DNA of 64,000 nt from Phormidium willei BDU 130791 (GTDB lineage Bacteria > Cyanobacteriota > Cyanobacteriia > Cyanobacteriales > Geitlerinemataceae): contig LSZA01000002.1 of the NCBI GenBank assembly GCA_001637315.1, positions 1 through 64,000 of the forward strand, given 5' to 3'. The notes beneath the pieces are model-generated. The model saw nothing but the letters and a program-made list of their open reading frames with translations, did not search any database and was not told where the DNA came from. Made by a program: the position numbers and the translations under genes. How positions within the stretch are numbered: position 1 is the first letter of the stretch; every line of letters starts with the position of its first letter. Below, one piece after another: positions 44,399 to 53,806 of the stretch.

Positions 44399-44593
44399 AT
44401 GAAAGCGTCAGCGGCAATCCGTCATCTTGTTGAAAAAGTCCTTTATATTAAACGGTTAACCCCCGATCTCGAAAATCAGATCAACGCCGAGTTAACACGA
44501 ATGGGATATGTCTCAGATGTAGACTATGAGGCTCTCGAACTTCTGATGGAGCAAATGGACCGGGGAGTCATTCAACTGGTCTCGAACCCCTAA
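44399..44593 (+). CDS. Small conserved cyanobacterial protein
   Basis: 64 residues, helical throughout (SAAIRHLVEKVLYIKRL, DLENQINAELTRMGYVSD, DYEALELLMEQMDRGVIQL). I recall similar short proteins of unknown function in many cyanobacteria but cannot name a family. ATG start, with 391 bases of non-coding sequence behind it. Confidence 0.6.
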   Translation: MKASAAIRHLVEKVLYIKRLTPDLENQINAELTRMGYVSDVDYEALELLMEQMDRGVIQLVSNP

Positions 44594-44984
44594 CCCCCCG
44601 GCTATCCCGGTTTCTGTTACCGTTTCTGTTGGCGTCTGCGCGATCGCGGTGCGACCTACGCCGAAGACCTAAACGGCTTCAACAACGGCTTCAACGGTCA
44701 TATGTTCAAGTTTTTAGAGATCTGATCCGAGTTTAACCCCGAGCATCAACCCTTCCCAAACGTTGAGACGTGCGAGAGTCGTTTCAGGGTGTTTCTACAA
44801 CGCTCAACGTTAAGTTCTCAGAGTTTTCAGTCTGCTACACCCCCCAACCCCAGAGCCGATCGCATCGGTTCATGGGGGTTTTTGGCGGCCTTGAGGTTGA
44901 CTTTGCGGCGATTGGGGGTCATCGAAGCCTTAAAATCGAGTCAGACCGCCGCCACCATCGTTGATGGTCATCTTACATTGCTCT
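44594..44984. other. Intergenic region with terminator-like hairpin
   Basis: 391 bases without a credible gene between the 64-aa protein and the coiled-coil protein. It has a short repeated phrase (ggcttcaac twice near 44670-44690) and the terminator described separately at 44846-44883. Overlapping short frames are not gene-like. Confidence 0.5.
44846..44883 (+). terminator. Candidate rho-independent terminator
   Basis: aacccc (44846-44851) pairs with ggggtt (44875-44880) and the inner ccgat (44856-44860) pairs with atcgg (44864-44868); five T follow from 44879. It is about 250 bases after the 64-aa gene, so the transcript would have a long 3' untranslated region. Confidence 0.5.
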
Positions 44985-45494
44985 ATGACCCAAGATCTAC
45001 AAGACCAAATCCTCTCCCTGCAACAGACCATCCAAACCCTCGAACAAGAACGTCGCGATTTAGCCGTTCATCCCGTACTTCCCCCCGAGGATGCACCTCC
45101 AGCGGCGATTGTCGAGGCTTACCGCGCTCAGGCCCGCGCCAGTGCTGAACAAGCGGCCGAGATTAAGGGGATTGACGATGCGATCGCCGCCTTGCAACTA
45201 CAACTACGACAGAAACGGGCCTTGGTGGGCCATTACCGTGAGCATCAACGAGATCCCTTGCGCGAGGAAATCGAGCAAGCCAAAGCTAAAGCCGAACATT
45301 ACGCCGAACGCATCAACGAACTCAGTGGGGAACTGATCGTGGAAGTGCGATCGCTCAAAGCGATCGCCGATCAACTCAGTCCCCTCTACTGGCAATATGA
45401 AGGGAAACCCTTTATCACCGGCTTTAAGCGGGTGACAGTTCCCCATGTTCGCTCCGATAGCACCGTCTGGAACGTGGTCAACCGGGTAGTTTAA
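44985..45494 (+). CDS. Coiled-coil hypothetical protein
   Basis: 169 residues from ATG 44985; the eight extra residues from 44961 belong to non-conserved upstream sequence. Almost entirely charged helix with heptad character (DQILSLQQTIQTLEQERRDL, EEIEQAKAKAEHYAERI), interrupted by a Pro-rich stretch (VLPPEDAPPAAIVEAY). The C terminus (FITGFKRVTVPHVR) may be a short beta-hairpin. Unknown function; probably a structural or scaffold protein. 152 bases before an ABC-transporter cassette on the same strand. Confidence 0.6.
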   Translation: MTQDLQDQILSLQQTIQTLEQERRDLAVHPVLPPEDAPPAAIVEAYRAQARASAEQAAEIKGIDDAIAALQLQLRQKRALVGHYREHQRDPLREEIEQAKAKAEHYAERINELSGELIVEVRSLKAIADQLSPLYWQYEGKPFITGFKRVTVPHVRSDSTVWNVVNRVV

Positions 45495-45646
45495 CACTCG
45501 AGTCAGACGGTTCACGTCAGGTCTATCCTGAAGATTGTCGGCAAATTTTCGACATTCGCGGCTCAAATGCGATACAACAAGATCCCGAGTTCCCGAGTCC
45601 GATCCCTCTTTGTCTATTCCATTTTGTCTATTCTCTGGGTCCAACC

Positions 45647-46756
45647 ATGATCGAAGTCGAACAACTCCACAAACGCTATGGAACCACTCAAGCGATCCAA
45701 GATGTGAGTTTTTCCGTAGAGAAGGGGGAAATTCTCGGTTTTCTCGGTCCGAATGGGGCCGGAAAGACCACCACCATGCGAATCTTAACCGGATATCTCC
45801 CGGCCAGTTCCGGAACCGCTCGGATTGCGGGGTTTGATGTTCATGATCAGTCCCTCGATGTACGACGACGCATTGGTTATTTGCCCGAAAGCCCGCCGTT
45901 ATACACGGAAATGACCGTTGAGGGGTTTTTGCACTTTGTGGCGCGGATTAAGGGCGTTTCAGCGGGCGATCGCCCCCAACGAGTGAACCAGTCTATCGAG
46001 CAATGTGGGTTGAGCGATCGCCGCAAAAGCCTGATCCGCAAACTCTCCAAAGGCTATCGTCAACGGGTGGGGATTGCTCAGGCGATCGTCCATGATCCAC
46101 CGGTGATTATCCTCGATGAACCCACCGTTGGCCTCGATCCACGCCAAATTATCGAAGTGCGCAACCTGATCAAATCCCTAGCCGGAAATCACACCATCAT
46201 CCTCTCGACTCATATTCTCCCGGAAGTGAGTATGACCTGTAGCCAGGTGGCGATCATCAATCGCGGCCAAATCGTCGCCACCGATCGCCTCGACAACCTC
46301 ATGGAACATCTGACGGGGGGAACCTACTATGATGTCGAAGTCGGTGGCGGTGTTGATGGCGTCGAAACGGCGATTGGGTCCTATCTGGGTTATCTCCCTA
46401 ACCTGCGATCGGTCGACCCGCTTCCCCGTCAGGATCTCCCCGAAGGACGGTATCGCTTCCGCATTACCGTCGCACCCGGTTCCGAACCCGGGTCCGATAT
46501 TGCAGCGGCCATCCTGGAGGGAAAACTACAACTTCATGAAATGCGTCGCAGTCGCGCCAGTCTCGAAGATGTATTCTTGCAACTGACCACGGAAGAGAAC
46601 ATGGCCGAGGCGGCGATCGAGAACGAAACGCAACCTGACGCGAGTGATTCTGAGGCGAGTGACCCTGAAGCGAGTGACCCTGACGAGAGACCAGCCGAAG
46701 AAGTAGATTCCAACCCCGATGACTCCCCCGAGTCGAAACCCTCCTCCGAGAACTAA
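45647..46756 (+). CDS. ABC-2 transporter ATP-binding protein
   Basis: 369 residues. Walker A GPNGAGKTT at 34-42, signature-like LSKGYRQRVGIAQA near 138, Walker B VIILDEPTVGLDP near 161. The C-terminal extension after 230 (LEDVFLQLTTEE) is typical of ABC-2 type/GldA-like ATPases, followed by an acidic repeated tail (ASDSEASDPEASDP) of about 50 residues. First gene of a cassette with a permease (46802) and a GldG-like protein (47645). In Bacteroidetes the GldAFG genes serve gliding; in cyanobacteria the cassette is of unknown substrate. Confidence 0.9.
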   Translation: MIEVEQLHKRYGTTQAIQDVSFSVEKGEILGFLGPNGAGKTTTMRILTGYLPASSGTARIAGFDVHDQSLDVRRRIGYLPESPPLYTEMTVEGFLHFVARIKGVSAGDRPQRVNQSIEQCGLSDRRKSLIRKLSKGYRQRVGIAQAIVHDPPVIILDEPTVGLDPRQIIEVRNLIKSLAGNHTIILSTHILPEVSMTCSQVAIINRGQIVATDRLDNLMEHLTGGTYYDVEVGGGVDGVETAIGSYLGYLPNLRSVDPLPRQDLPEGRYRFRITVAPGSEPGSDIAAAILEGKLQLHEMRRSRASLEDVFLQLTTEENMAEAAIENETQPDASDSEASDPEASDPDERPAEEVDSNPDDSPESKPSSEN

Positions 46757-46801
46757 CCTCGTTCTCCTCAACCTTGTCCCTCCTCTAATCTCCTATCTCG
46801 A

Positions 46802-47617
46802 ATGCGCCTAATTTTTGCGAATATCATTGCCATTTATCGTAAAGAACTTCAGAGTTACTTTGCTTCGCCTCTCGCCATGGCGATCGCCGGCATTTTCTGG
46901 TTAATTTCCGGCTTTTTTTATGTCACCATTCTCCTCGATCCACAACGGGGAATCCTCGCCCAAGTTGCCGCTCAAGCTGCCGTCCAGCAAGAGTTAGGAA
47001 CGCCCCGTCCTCCCCTAGATGTCCCCTATGAATTTCTACAGTTTTTCTTAGGAACGGTAGCCTCCTTATCTTTATTTATTCTCCCCATGTTATCCATGGG
47101 ACTTTATGCCGAAGAACGAAAACAGGGAACCTTAGAACTATTAGCCACCTCGCCCGTGTACAACTGGACAGTTGCCACCGGAAAACTGTTGGGGGTTGTG
47201 ACGTTTTATATCACCATGATTGCCCCCTTACTTCTCTACGAAGCCATCACCTTTAGCGTCGCAGAACCCGCCTTTCCCGCCACAATTCCCCTACTCGGAC
47301 ATTTAGGCTTAATCCTGCTTGCCGCCAGTGTTTTATCTTTGGGAATGTTTATCTCGTCCTTAACTGATAGCACGATTCTTTCGGCAATTCTGACCTTTGC
47401 TTTGGTCTTATTTTTATGGATTGTCAACCTCATTGCTGCTAATATCTCAGGTCCCGTCGGCGAGGCTCTGGCTCATTTGTCAATTTTGGAGAACTATAGC
47501 AACTTAATTCAAGGAGTGGTTGATATCAGTAGTTTAGTGCTGTTTGCCAGTTATATCTTTTTGGGAATTTTCCTAACAGCCCAATCGATTGAAACCTTAC
47601 GTTTCCAACAAAACTAA
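46802..47617 (+). CDS. ABC-2 type permease (GldF-like)
   Basis: 271 residues with six likely membrane helices (for example AMAIAGIFWLISGFFYVTILL, LSLFILPMLSMGLYAEER, ILSAILTFALVLFLWIVNLI). The YAEERKQGTLELLATSPV loop is the hallmark of GldF-type ABC-2 permeases. It lies between the ATPase and the GldG-like gene and forms the transmembrane channel of the exporter. Confidence 0.9.
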   Translation: MRLIFANIIAIYRKELQSYFASPLAMAIAGIFWLISGFFYVTILLDPQRGILAQVAAQAAVQQELGTPRPPLDVPYEFLQFFLGTVASLSLFILPMLSMGLYAEERKQGTLELLATSPVYNWTVATGKLLGVVTFYITMIAPLLLYEAITFSVAEPAFPATIPLLGHLGLILLAASVLSLGMFISSLTDSTILSAILTFALVLFLWIVNLIAANISGPVGEALAHLSILENYSNLIQGVVDISSLVLFASYIFLGIFLTAQSIETLRFQQN

Positions 47618-47644
47618 CACTCTGATCTTGCTTTTTTAGCCATT

Positions 47645-49516
47645 ATGGTCAACATTCTTAAAAAATACTGGAATATTTTGTTATGGCTCGGCTTATTTCT
47701 AAGCGTAGCCGGACTCACCAGCGGTGCAGTCACTGGAATTTGGAGTCCAATGGCGGCTTCACTGATCGTCGCAGGAGTCATCCTTTTAGGAATTTGGCTC
47801 ATCTACCTGGGTGTATTTCAGAGAGGGTTTTGGGCGCGGCGATCGACTGAGGCGGGAACCAACGCTCTTTTGGCAACAGCGGCGGTTCTTTTAATTCTCG
47901 TTTTGATGAATTTCTTGGCCCTTCGCGCTGGGGTTCGTTTTGACATCACGGAAACTCAACGGTTTACTCTAGCACCGCAAACCCAAACCTTAATTCGCAC
48001 TTTAGAGGATCCCGTGAAGGTGTGGGTGTTTTCCTCGCAACCCAATGAGAGAACGGTGGATTTGTTGGAGAACTATCGCCGTCTTGCCCCCGATCGCTTC
48101 GAGTATGAATGGGTTAACCCTCAAGCCAATCCCGGATTGGTTCAGACCTTTGAGGTCACGTCCGTGGGAGATGTCTTTCTCGAAGTGGGTGACCAGCGTC
48201 AATATGTGACCACCCTGGACTTAGAACCTCTGACTGAAGCCCAATTGACTCGTAGTGTAGCCCAATTACAAGGGGGCGATCGCCTGACGGTGTATATGCT
48301 ACAAGGCCATGGAGAACCGGCGGTTTTGGCCGATGGAGAAGAGTCCATTTCCCGAGCGGTGCGAGCCTTGGAAGAAAATGCAGCGGTGGTGAACGGACTC
48401 AATCTCATCGAACGAGGACGAGTTCCCGAAGATGCGGATGTTGTGACCATGATTGGCCCCACCAGTGGCCTATTCGAGCCGGAACTTGAGGCGTTGAATG
48501 ACTATTTCGATGAGGGTGGCTCGGTGTTGGTGTTAGTGGACCCCAATACTAACCCAGGTTTGGAAGACTGGTTGGCCGCTTGGGGGATTCGGCTCGATGA
48601 ACGGATTGCGATCGATCCCGATCGCTGGGTTCAAGGGTTTGGCCCAGCGGCTCCCCTCGTCCTCGACTATGGAACTCATCCCATTACAGAGGACTTTGAC
48701 CGCAATTACACCATTTTTCCAGTGGCTCGTCCCCTGGAGTATGACCCGATAGACGGGGTAGAGATGACTCCTTTGTTGTTCACCAGTGACGCCAGTTGGG
48801 CCGAAGCCACTCTCGAAGAAGGACCGGATTGGCAATTTAATGCTGAAAGCGATCGCCCTGGACCCCTCGTTTTGGGGGTGGCGGCTCGTCGAGAGATGTC
48901 TCAATCGGATGAGTCAGCCGAGGTAACGGAACCCACTGACTCTCAAGAGGAACCGGAGGAGACGGAGGAATCGCAAGATAATGCAGAAACTCCCGCAGAA
49001 ACTCCCGTAGAGACTCCTGAAGATGCAGAAACGGCTGGAGAGACGGCTGAGAATGCAGAAACGACTGAGGAGACTCCCGAGGATGTAGAAACTCCTGAGA
49101 ATGTAGAAACGACTGAGGAGACTCCCGAAAATGCAGAAACCCCCGAAAATGCAGAAACGACTGAGGAGACTCCCGAAGATGCAGAACCCCCCGTAGAAAC
49201 GACTGAAGAGGTCGAAACCACTGAGGAAACATCTCAAGAAACTCGTGAAGCGCGTTTAGTGGTTGTCGGGGATTCTGATTTTATGACCAATGCCTTTTTT
49301 GACGGACAATTAAACAGTGACTTCTTCCTCAATAGTATCTCTTGGCTCAGTGATGCAGACAGCGGCGACAGCCTAACCATTCGCCCTCGGGAGGTGGTCG
49401 ATCGCAATATCATCATGACCCCACGAATTGCCCGATTATTGAGTTGGACTGCCTTAGTCACCTTCCCGGTGATTGGCTTTGCAACCAGTGCGGTGTTGTG
49501 GTGGACTCGCCGTTAA
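47645..49516 (+). CDS. GldG-family ABC transporter auxiliary protein
   Basis: 623 residues. N-terminal helices (NILLWLGLFLSVAGLTSGAVTGIW, ASLIVAGVILLGIWLIYLGV, ALLATAAVLLILVLMNFLAL) are followed by a large extracytoplasmic domain (FDITETQRFTLAPQTQTLIRTLEDPVKVWVF, YMLQGHGEPAVL, the GldG/DUF4350-like fold) and a final C-terminal membrane helix. Residues about 433-532 are an acidic low-complexity insert with repeated ETPE-[DN]-AETTEE units. Fits the GldG partner of GldA/GldF-type exporters; overall family match is good, substrate unknown. Confidence 0.85.
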   Translation: MVNILKKYWNILLWLGLFLSVAGLTSGAVTGIWSPMAASLIVAGVILLGIWLIYLGVFQRGFWARRSTEAGTNALLATAAVLLILVLMNFLALRAGVRFDITETQRFTLAPQTQTLIRTLEDPVKVWVFSSQPNERTVDLLENYRRLAPDRFEYEWVNPQANPGLVQTFEVTSVGDVFLEVGDQRQYVTTLDLEPLTEAQLTRSVAQLQGGDRLTVYMLQGHGEPAVLADGEESISRAVRALEENAAVVNGLNLIERGRVPEDADVVTMIGPTSGLFEPELEALNDYFDEGGSVLVLVDPNTNPGLEDWLAAWGIRLDERIAIDPDRWVQGFGPAAPLVLDYGTHPITEDFDRNYTIFPVARPLEYDPIDGVEMTPLLFTSDASWAEATLEEGPDWQFNAESDRPGPLVLGVAARREMSQSDESAEVTEPTDSQEEPEETEESQDNAETPAETPVETPEDAETAGETAENAETTEETPEDVETPENVETTEETPENAETPENAETTEETPEDAEPPVETTEEVETTEETSQETREARLVVVGDSDFMTNAFFDGQLNSDFFLNSISWLSDADSGDSLTIRPREVVDRNIIMTPRIARLLSWTALVTFPVIGFATSAVLWWTRR

Positions 49517-49522
49517 CAAGGA

Positions 49523-49552
49523 GTCGGGTGGGCAATATCTTGCTCATCCGAC
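49523..49552. terminator. Bidirectional hairpin after the GldG-like gene
   Basis: gtcgggtgggcaa (49523-49535) and ttgctcatccgac (49540-49552) pair over 13 bases with two mismatches and a 4-base loop, between the convergent GldG-like and response-regulator genes. Confidence 0.65.
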
Positions 49553-49566
49553 GATAAATCTAAGAG

Positions 49567-49944
49567 TTATAACTCCAACACAGAACGAGCTTTAGCGACA
49601 ATTTCTTTGGGACGAAATGGCTTGGTCATATAAAAATCAGCCCCCATCGCCAAGCCTTCTTCTTTCTCAACCTCTTGTCCTTTAGCGGTTAACATAACGA
49701 TATAAATATCAGTCTGATTCCAGTCTTGCTTAATCGTCTTACAGACTTCCAAACCGTTCTTTTTGGGCATCATCACATCTAAAAAAATCAGATTGGGATG
49801 TTCCTTTTGTACGACCTCTAAGGCTTCAAGTCCATGACTCGCGATGAGTAGCTCAACGCCGTCATCTTCTAAATCTTCCAGAGCTTGTTCTAATAAAATC
49901 CTAATATTGGGTTCGTCGTCCACAATCAAAATTTTCAAACACAT
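49567..49944 (-). CDS. Single-domain response regulator
   Basis: 125 residues, a complete receiver domain without output. Acidic pocket ILIVDDEPN, phosphoacceptor Asp in LIFLDVMMPKKNG, conserved Thr/Ala in MLTAKGQ and Lys in YMTKPFRP. A CheY/PatA-type phosphorelay protein, probably phosphorylated by the neighbouring hybrid kinase at 50087 (same strand, 142 bases apart) or the GAF kinase beyond it. Confidence 0.95.
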   Translation of the reverse strand: MCLKILIVDDEPNIRILLEQALEDLEDDGVELLIASHGLEALEVVQKEHPNLIFLDVMMPKKNGLEVCKTIKQDWNQTDIYIVMLTAKGQEVEKEEGLAMGADFYMTKPFRPKEIVAKARSVLEL

Positions 49945-50086
49945 AGTATATAATCAATCGTCGCTCTAAGGGTGTCTGCTGTTGAGAGTTTTTATGAGTT
50001 GTGTGGGTGGCGGTTTTGCGAGATAGCTAAGATTAGAGGCGTCCACCACCATAACACCCAAGACGAGGATTTGTCAGCGATCGCCA

Positions 50087-53000
50087 CTACCGTTCCAAGT
50101 CTCCAAGTAGTACAAAAACCAGATGTTCGAGGCCTTTTTCAAACCGCAATGCTTGAACCACCTCATGTTCTTGCAAAAATTCAGAATCAATCGCGATAAT
50201 ATCCGGTCGTAAGTTCATGGCTTGATCAACACATTCCTGTTCATTTGAAGCCGCTGAAACCGTATATCCTTGAGAGGTTAGGATTTCAGAAATGATTTTA
50301 AGGCTTGATGCGTCATGATCAACTACTAAAACCTTTTTGTGAGATGAGTCTTGGCAGAGTAGTGAGCCAACTTCCTTGAGAAACCCTTGACGATCAATGG
50401 GTTTTTTCAGATAGCGATCAACCCCAGATCGATAGCCTCGTTCGCGATCTTCAACGATAGAGAGAACCAAAATAGGAATCTCCATGGTTTGGGGTTCATT
50501 TTTCAACACGGCGGCTACATCAAAGCCATCAATATAGGGCATCATGACATCGAGGACAATTAAATCAGGCCGCGATCGCTTCACCTCCATAATTGCCTCT
50601 ACTCCATCTTTAGCCAGGCGAACCTGATACCCTTGAGCCTCCAGAGACTGGCGTAATAACTCTCGTACATGTTCATCATCATCAACCACTAAAATCGTCT
50701 TCCCGAGGGTATCTGTCAACGGGGATAGGGTTGTTTGCTCATGAACAGCCACATGATCTTCGAGTTGCTGCATCAGGGGAACTAACCCCAGTTGTCGTGC
50801 AACTTCAGGGGTTTGACTTAACTTGGATGGCGCTCTTCCTTCCTTGAAGCCTTCAACAGGTAACGTAAAGGTAAAACAACTCCCTTTCCCTAACTCACTC
50901 TCAACCCCAATCTGCCCTCCATGATGTTCTAAAATTTGCTTGCAAATCGGCAACCCCAACCCTGTTCCTTTGGGTTTATCCGTGAGGGTTTCTCCGACTT
51001 GTTTAAACTTCTCGAACACTTTCGGTAAGTCTTCTGACGCAATGCCGATGCCGGTATCTTGAACTTGAACCTGAATTTGGGCGTTTTCATAGGAGGCGCG
51101 ACAGATAATGTCTCCGGCTTCGGTAAATTTAACGGCATTGGAGAGCAAGTTGATGACCACTTGAATTAAGCGATCGCGATCGCCGACAATGGGAGGTAAC
51201 TGGTCAGGAAACTCCGTGATGAGTCGCAGATTGTCTCGCTCAAAGAGGGAGGAACTCGCCGCGATCGCCTGTTCTAACACCTCCAACACGGATAGGGGAT
51301 CTTGATCCCATTCGACTTTCCCCGCCTCCATTTTGGCGATATCCAAAACATCATTAATCAGAGTCGTGAGCCGTTCAGCTTCCGAGACAATAATATTAAG
51401 GTTTTGCCGTACCCGTTCTTGATGACGCTGAGCCTTGCGATCGCCTTGAGGTAATAGAGGAAACACTTTGTCTTCTAATTTCTCTAAAACAATAGAAGCA
51501 AAACCTAACACCGAGGTTAAAGGAGTCCGCAGTTCATGAGACACCGTAGCGATGAAATCGGTTTTCATGCGATCGACTTCTTTCTCTAGGGTCACATCAC
51601 GAATCAGAACTACTGAACCAATATAAACTTTCTCCAACTCTCCTGGAATAGTTTCCCAAACCCTTGTGGCCAGAGCCTGACCGATGCGTTTTCCCCGTAA
51701 CGGAACCTCAGCGGTAGCAGCTTGGTGATTGGAGCGATCCTGTAAGTTTTGCAGTAAGTCATCGATCTCCATTAACCCCAACTCCTCACAGGTACAGCCA
51801 ATGACTTCACCAGTTTTGAGGTTAAACATTCGCCGTAAAACAGGGTTAAAGCGAGTAATGCGGCCAGCGGTATCAGTGACCAAAAGGCCATCCGCCAGGT
51901 TATCTAAGATGGCGTTGAGATCCCCGAGGGCCTGTTTGAGAGCTTCTTCAGCGCGTTTACGTTCGCTGATGTTCATCCCGGCCCCCCGATAGCCGATGAG
52001 TTGACCCTGGTCATCAAAACGGGGGATTCCCGTTGCTGCAATCCAGGCGACCTCTCCTTGTTCGGTGACACTACGATATTCAACGTGAAAGGATTCTTGA
52101 CGTTCGACCGTCGCTGTGAAGTTCTCACGTAACCCATCGAGGTCTTTCTCATAAATGAAATCAAAGGCATTACGGCCGAGGAGATGCTCATGGTGATACC
52201 CTAAGACCGCGAGCGATCGCTCACTGACATGGGTATAGTGTCCCTGCACATCGGTTTCCCAGAGATATTCTCCCACCGCTTCGGAGACATCGCGAAATCG
52301 CTGTTCGCTCGCTTTTAAGCTAAGTTCCGAGGCCCGGCGATCGCGGACATCCCGAGCGATGGCGGCTAACCCGATGGGTTCTTGAGTCTCGGGAGCGTAG
52401 GTCACGAAGATGGTGTAATCCAAGGGGATCGCCTCATGGGTGAGCATATGGCGAAAGTTCACTTCCCCCCGCCAAGAGCCACTTTCTTCGATCGCCCGAA
52501 AGATTGTCTCTTGTACCCATGGATAATCGTCAGGGAAGAAAAAGTCGGCGATGGTGTAGTCTCGTAATTTAGGTTTGGCTCGATCCTGTTCAGAGTCATC
52601 GTCGTCGGCCAGGCCCACCAGGCGGCGTCCTGCTAAATTGACGTATTGAGGAACCCCCTCAAAGGTAGCAATACCAATAAAGTCCTGACTATTCTCAATA
52701 ATTGAGACTAAGGACTGTAGTTCTCGTTCAGATTCTTTGCGTTGGGTGATTTCGTTAATCCAGCCAAACCAAATAATCGAGCCATCGGCTTGATATTCTG
52801 GTTGCGATCGCCCTTCAATCCATTTCAAGCGTCCCGACGGGGTAATCATACGTCCTTCCCAAACCCAAGGGTCACCGGTGTCAACGGAGGCTTGGATTGA
52901 GGTTTCAAGGGTTGAACGATCTTCGGGATGAGTTAATTCAAAAACAATGGAGATATCCTCTTCAATGAGATCACTAGAAACCTCAAAAAACGCTTCTGCA

Positions 53001-53707
53001 CTCGGAGACATATAGGGAAAACTCAACTGTCCTTGGGCATCTCGCTTAAACTGATACAGTGCACCTGGGGCGTTTTCGGCAATTTTTTGCAGTTGCTGTC
53101 GATTTTCTTCTTGCAAGGTCTGAAATAGCTCGATATGCTGAATCGCCATATCCAAATGGGAGGCTACTTCTCGGACAAATTCAATATCTTGTCGCGTCCA
53201 GTTTCGTGGTCCACGACAGTGATGAATACAGAGTAGTCCCCAGAGTTGCTGCTGTTTAATTAACGGAACAACCAGGTTCGCGCGAACTTGGAAACGCCGT
53301 AAAATGTCTCGGTGACATTCACTAATTTCGGCGACGTCAATATCGGCAACTGCATAGACTTTTCCTTGTTGATAAAGGCTTGTATAATTTTCACCAAAGC
53401 AGCGATCGCGTACTTTTTGAACCATGACTGAGGGATATCCCTCTTTCACATTTTCCGCAATAAACGTTCCTATTTCGTGATTTGAGTTTGCTGCAAACTC
53501 AAAAACGCCTACACGATCCGCATCAAGAAGATTACAAATTTCTTGAACCGTGGTTTGAAAGATTGTATCGAGGTTGAGGGTAGCACGGATATGACGAATA
53601 ACATTCGAAAGTGCTGTTTGGCGAGCCAAGTAAGTCTCTTCTAAGTCAGTGATTTTCTGACGAAGCTGTGCGATTTCTGGATTAGGATCATGGCGTAACT
53701 GGGACAT
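50087..53707 (-). CDS. Hybrid histidine kinase with cyanobacteriochrome-type GAF
   Basis: 1206 residues from ATG 53707; a TTG start at 53779 would add 24. N-terminal GAF domain (about 50-195) holds both cyanobacteriochrome cysteines: Cys103 in DRCF and Cys131 in ECHRD, followed by [11 protein letters not shown], so a covalently bound bilin is expected. Four PAS domains follow (for example [29 protein letters not shown]), then a HisKA with VSHELRTPL, an ATPase with [12 protein letters not shown] and [12 protein letters not shown], and two receivers: the first complete ([35 protein letters not shown]), the second degenerate at its C terminus. Light-driven phosphorelay is inferred; the adjacent response regulator (49567) is a probable partner. 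Confidence 0.9.
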   Translation of the reverse strand: MSQLRHDPNPEIAQLRQKITDLEETYLARQTALSNVIRHIRATLNLDTIFQTTVQEICNLLDADRVGVFEFAANSNHEIGTFIAENVKEGYPSVMVQKVRDRCFGENYTSLYQQGKVYAVADIDVAEISECHRDILRRFQVRANLVVPLIKQQQLWGLLCIHHCRGPRNWTRQDIEFVREVASHLDMAIQHIELFQTLQEENRQQLQKIAENAPGALYQFKRDAQGQLSFPYMSPSAEAFFEVSSDLIEEDISIVFELTHPEDRSTLETSIQASVDTGDPWVWEGRMITPSGRLKWIEGRSQPEYQADGSIIWFGWINEITQRKESERELQSLVSIIENSQDFIGIATFEGVPQYVNLAGRRLVGLADDDDSEQDRAKPKLRDYTIADFFFPDDYPWVQETIFRAIEESGSWRGEVNFRHMLTHEAIPLDYTIFVTYAPETQEPIGLAAIARDVRDRRASELSLKASEQRFRDVSEAVGEYLWETDVQGHYTHVSERSLAVLGYHHEHLLGRNAFDFIYEKDLDGLRENFTATVERQESFHVEYRSVTEQGEVAWIAATGIPRFDDQGQLIGYRGAGMNISERKRAEEALKQALGDLNAILDNLADGLLVTDTAGRITRFNPVLRRMFNLKTGEVIGCTCEELGLMEIDDLLQNLQDRSNHQAATAEVPLRGKRIGQALATRVWETIPGELEKVYIGSVVLIRDVTLEKEVDRMKTDFIATVSHELRTPLTSVLGFASIVLEKLEDKVFPLLPQGDRKAQRHQERVRQNLNIIVSEAERLTTLINDVLDIAKMEAGKVEWDQDPLSVLEVLEQAIAASSSLFERDNLRLITEFPDQLPPIVGDRDRLIQVVINLLSNAVKFTEAGDIICRASYENAQIQVQVQDTGIGIASEDLPKVFEKFKQVGETLTDKPKGTGLGLPICKQILEHHGGQIGVESELGKGSCFTFTLPVEGFKEGRAPSKLSQTPEVARQLGLVPLMQQLEDHVAVHEQTTLSPLTDTLGKTILVVDDDEHVRELLRQSLEAQGYQVRLAKDGVEAIMEVKRSRPDLIVLDVMMPYIDGFDVAAVLKNEPQTMEIPILVLSIVEDRERGYRSGVDRYLKKPIDRQGFLKEVGSLLCQDSSHKKVLVVDHDASSLKIISEILTSQGYTVSAASNEQECVDQAMNLRPDIIAIDSEFLQEHEVVQALRFEKGLEHLVFVLLGDLER

Positions 53708-53806
53708 CTCAGGTTTGAGTAAATAGGGGTTAGTGTTTGTTTTACAAAAAATGCAACCTGATGCAAGACTCGAAATCAAAGGGTATGAAACTGAGCCAAT
53801 AAAGCC

